From NCBI RefSeq assembly GCF_009755275.1, contig NZ_WQLA01000001.1, forward strand, positions 124,001 to 188,000: a stretch of 64,000 bases of DNA. The letters run 5' to 3'. Shown here piece by piece: positions 62,724 to 64,000 of the stretch; the stretch's first letter is position 1, and each line of letters opens with the position of its first letter. The position numbers and the translations under genes were made by a program. The DNA is from Mucilaginibacter aquatilis (lineage in GTDB: Bacteria; Bacteroidota; Bacteroidia; Sphingobacteriales; Sphingobacteriaceae). A model generated the notes under the pieces. The model was given only the letters and a program-made list of their open reading frames with translations, ran no database searches and had not been told where the DNA came from.

Positions 62724-64000
62724 TTAATGATGTTCTTGACCGTCATCCTTACGGTTTTGCTCTAGTTCGGCAAGTTTCTTTTCGCCGTATGCAAAGTGTG
62801 TAATAATGTAAAATAGTACCGGCACTACAAACACAGCCAGTGAGGTTGCTGCGAGCATACCACCAAACACTGTCCAACCAATGGTTTTACGAGCTTCGGC
62901 ACCTGCTCCTGACGCAATCATAAGCGGAACTACACCTAATATAAAGGCAAGCGAGGTCATGATAATTGGCCGTAAACGCAACCTAACGGCTTCCAATACC
63001 GATTTTTCCAGCCCATGGCCGGCATCTAACCTTTCCTTAGCAAACTCCACAATCAGGATGGCGTTTTTAGCCGAGAGACCAATGAGCGTAATTAAACCAA
63101 TTTGCGCGTATACGTTGTTGGTAAGCTTTGGTAAAAAGGTAAGGAATAGAATTGCACCAAATGCTCCCAATGGTACAGCCAGCATAACCGAGAACGGTAC
63201 CGACCAGCTTTCATACAATGCTGCAAGGAACAAGAATACGAAACCAATTGATAACGCAAATATGTAAACAGTTTTCGAACCAGATAGCATTTCCTCGCGA
63301 CTTAGACCCGAAAATTCGTAGCCATACCCCTCCGGTAAATACTGCGCGGCAGTTTCCTGTAAGGCTTTGATTGCATCACCGCTACTGTAACCCGGTGCAG
63401 GACTACCGTTAATTTCGGCAGAGCGGAATAAGTTGTAATGTGATATAAGCGGTGCGTTCTCAATAACTTTGTAAGAAGTAACCGTACTAAGGGGCACCAT
63501 AGTACCTGATGAATTGCGAACAAAGAATTGTCCCAGGTTTTGTATGCTGGTACGGTAAGATGTATCGGCCTGTGCTACCACACGGAAGTTGCGACCGTAA
63601 ATAGTAAAGTCGTTAATGTAGGCACTACCCAAATAGGTTTGCAGGGCATTATTAATATCTGAAATCTGCACCCCCAGGCGTTTTGCCTTCTCACGGTCAA
63701 CAGTAAGCTGGTAGGCCGGTGTACGGGCAGTAAAGAAGGAGAACGAACGTGATATTTCTTTACGTTGACCCAATGCGGCAATAAAGCCTTGCAAGGTTTT
63801 TTCAAATGTTTTGATGTCGCCGCCTGCCTGCTTCTCTTCAAATATAAATGAGAAACCAGCAGTATTACCCAAACCAGGGATTGCCGGCGGCTGAATTACC
63901 ACCACGCTAGCTTCCTTGTAGCGGGCTAGCCGTTGTTGTAATTTTGCAACTATACCTGCAGCATCTTCACCATCGCCTTTACGTTCGGCCCAGGGCTTAA
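62724..64000 (-). CDS. RND efflux pump inner-membrane subunit (HAE1/AcrB type), N-terminal part outside the window
   Basis: The frame is open to the window edge, giving about 424 residues. They begin KPWAERKGDGEDAAGIVAKL, so the N-terminal 600 residues lie beyond. The porter region has VIQPPAIPGLGNTAGF and NDINNALQTYLGSAYINDF. The second set of transmembrane helices carries LSIGFVFLFLAALYESWSV, IGLSAKNAILIVEFA and LGVVPLMIASGAGAEARKTIG. It is of the multidrug (HAE1) branch by these motifs. It faces the ars genes in the same direction but has its own terminator. Confidence 0.95.
   Translation of the reverse strand, partial: KPWAERKGDGEDAAGIVAKLQQRLARYKEASVVVIQPPAIPGLGNTAGFSFIFEEKQAGGDIKTFEKTLQGFIAALGQRKEISRSFSFFTARTPAYQLTVDREKAKRLGVQISDINNALQTYLGSAYINDFTIYGRNFRVVAQADTSYRTSIQNLGQFFVRNSSGTMVPLSTVTSYKVIENAPLISHYNLFRSAEINGSPAPGYSSGDAIKALQETAAQYLPEGYGYEFSGLSREEMLSGSKTVYIFALSIGFVFLFLAALYESWSVPFSVMLAVPLGAFGAILFLTFLPKLTNNVYAQIGLITLIGLSAKNAILIVEFAKERLDAGHGLEKSVLEAVRLRLRPIIMTSLAFILGVVPLMIASGAGAEARKTIGWTVFGGMLAATSLAVFVVPVLFYIITHFAYGEKKLAELEQNRKDDGQEHH

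Overview
The window reads as chromosomal DNA of a Bacteroidota bacterium, most likely family Sphingobacteriaceae (Mucilaginibacter or Pedobacter type). The evidence is seen in the sequence: promoters of the Bacteroidota form (TTG, about 19-20 bp, TAnnTTTG), weak Shine-Dalgarno signals with several TTG starts, and families typical of this phylum (lipoprotein-type TamL, T9SS-plug-domain protein, TPR-linked histidine kinases, DUF6428 in an ars cluster). No CRISPR array, prophage or complete insertion sequence is visible. Gene content is mostly housekeeping; the novelty lies in intergenic repeats and decayed genes.

Layout. 1-1.2 kb: partial tRNA-Leu, a decayed BNR-repeat gene and two identical tRNA-Lys genes. 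1.3-8.7 kb: FUSC membrane protein, TPR histidine kinase, tamL, and a divergent SpoU/TrmH RNA methyltransferase. 8.7-11.5 kb: tRNA-Cys, a 56-residue basic protein, a 600-bp block of interspersed repeats, pyrD and a Tat-exported SGNH hydrolase. 11.6-17.9 kb: ABC-F ATPase, T9SS plug-domain protein, acyl-CoA thioesterase, beta-barrel protein, aldo/keto reductase, EVE-domain protein. 18.0-20.4 kb: an accessory patch with two small membrane proteins, an immunity-protein-like remnant, a frameshifted gene remnant and a broken duplicate of the EVE gene 5' end. 20.4-25.5 kb: SH3 lipoprotein, two TlpA-type thioredoxins, small membrane proteins, PRC-barrel protein. 25.6-34.4 kb: envelope genes (MCE/MlaD, amidase, lptD), cinA, an E2 acyltransferase, rnz and a STAS protein. 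34.5-41.3 kb: purC, phoH, SAM hydrolase, MsbA-type ABC exporter, beta-CASP nuclease. 41.3-48.4 kb: repeat-rich lipoprotein, serA-serC, rpe, pnp, rpsO. 48.8-54.6 kb: thioesterase, an orphan gene, ddl, MerR regulator, ComEC-like protein, an exported protein. 54.7-60.9 kb: a four-gene unit (CDF exporter, NUDIX, bioA, ferritin-like protein), an aminotransferase and two small beta-barrel proteins. 61.3-64 kb: an ars cluster with two near-identical palindromic operators and the 3' part of an RND pump gene.

The strongest candidate for something undescribed is a set of degenerate heptanucleotide (7-bp period) arrays lying between genes. Several fold back on themselves, two run into promoters and may supply the -33 TTG, and a perfect four-copy array (CTTGATA) sits inside bioA. 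A second family is REPIN-like: paired hairpins of the form GTTACTTTyTTTT...AAAAGAAAGTAAC, with a 163-bp segment duplicated 40 kb apart. A third, palindromic family beginning TGTCATT apparently supplies the start codon of the T9SS plug-domain gene. All alignments were made by eye; no database search was run.
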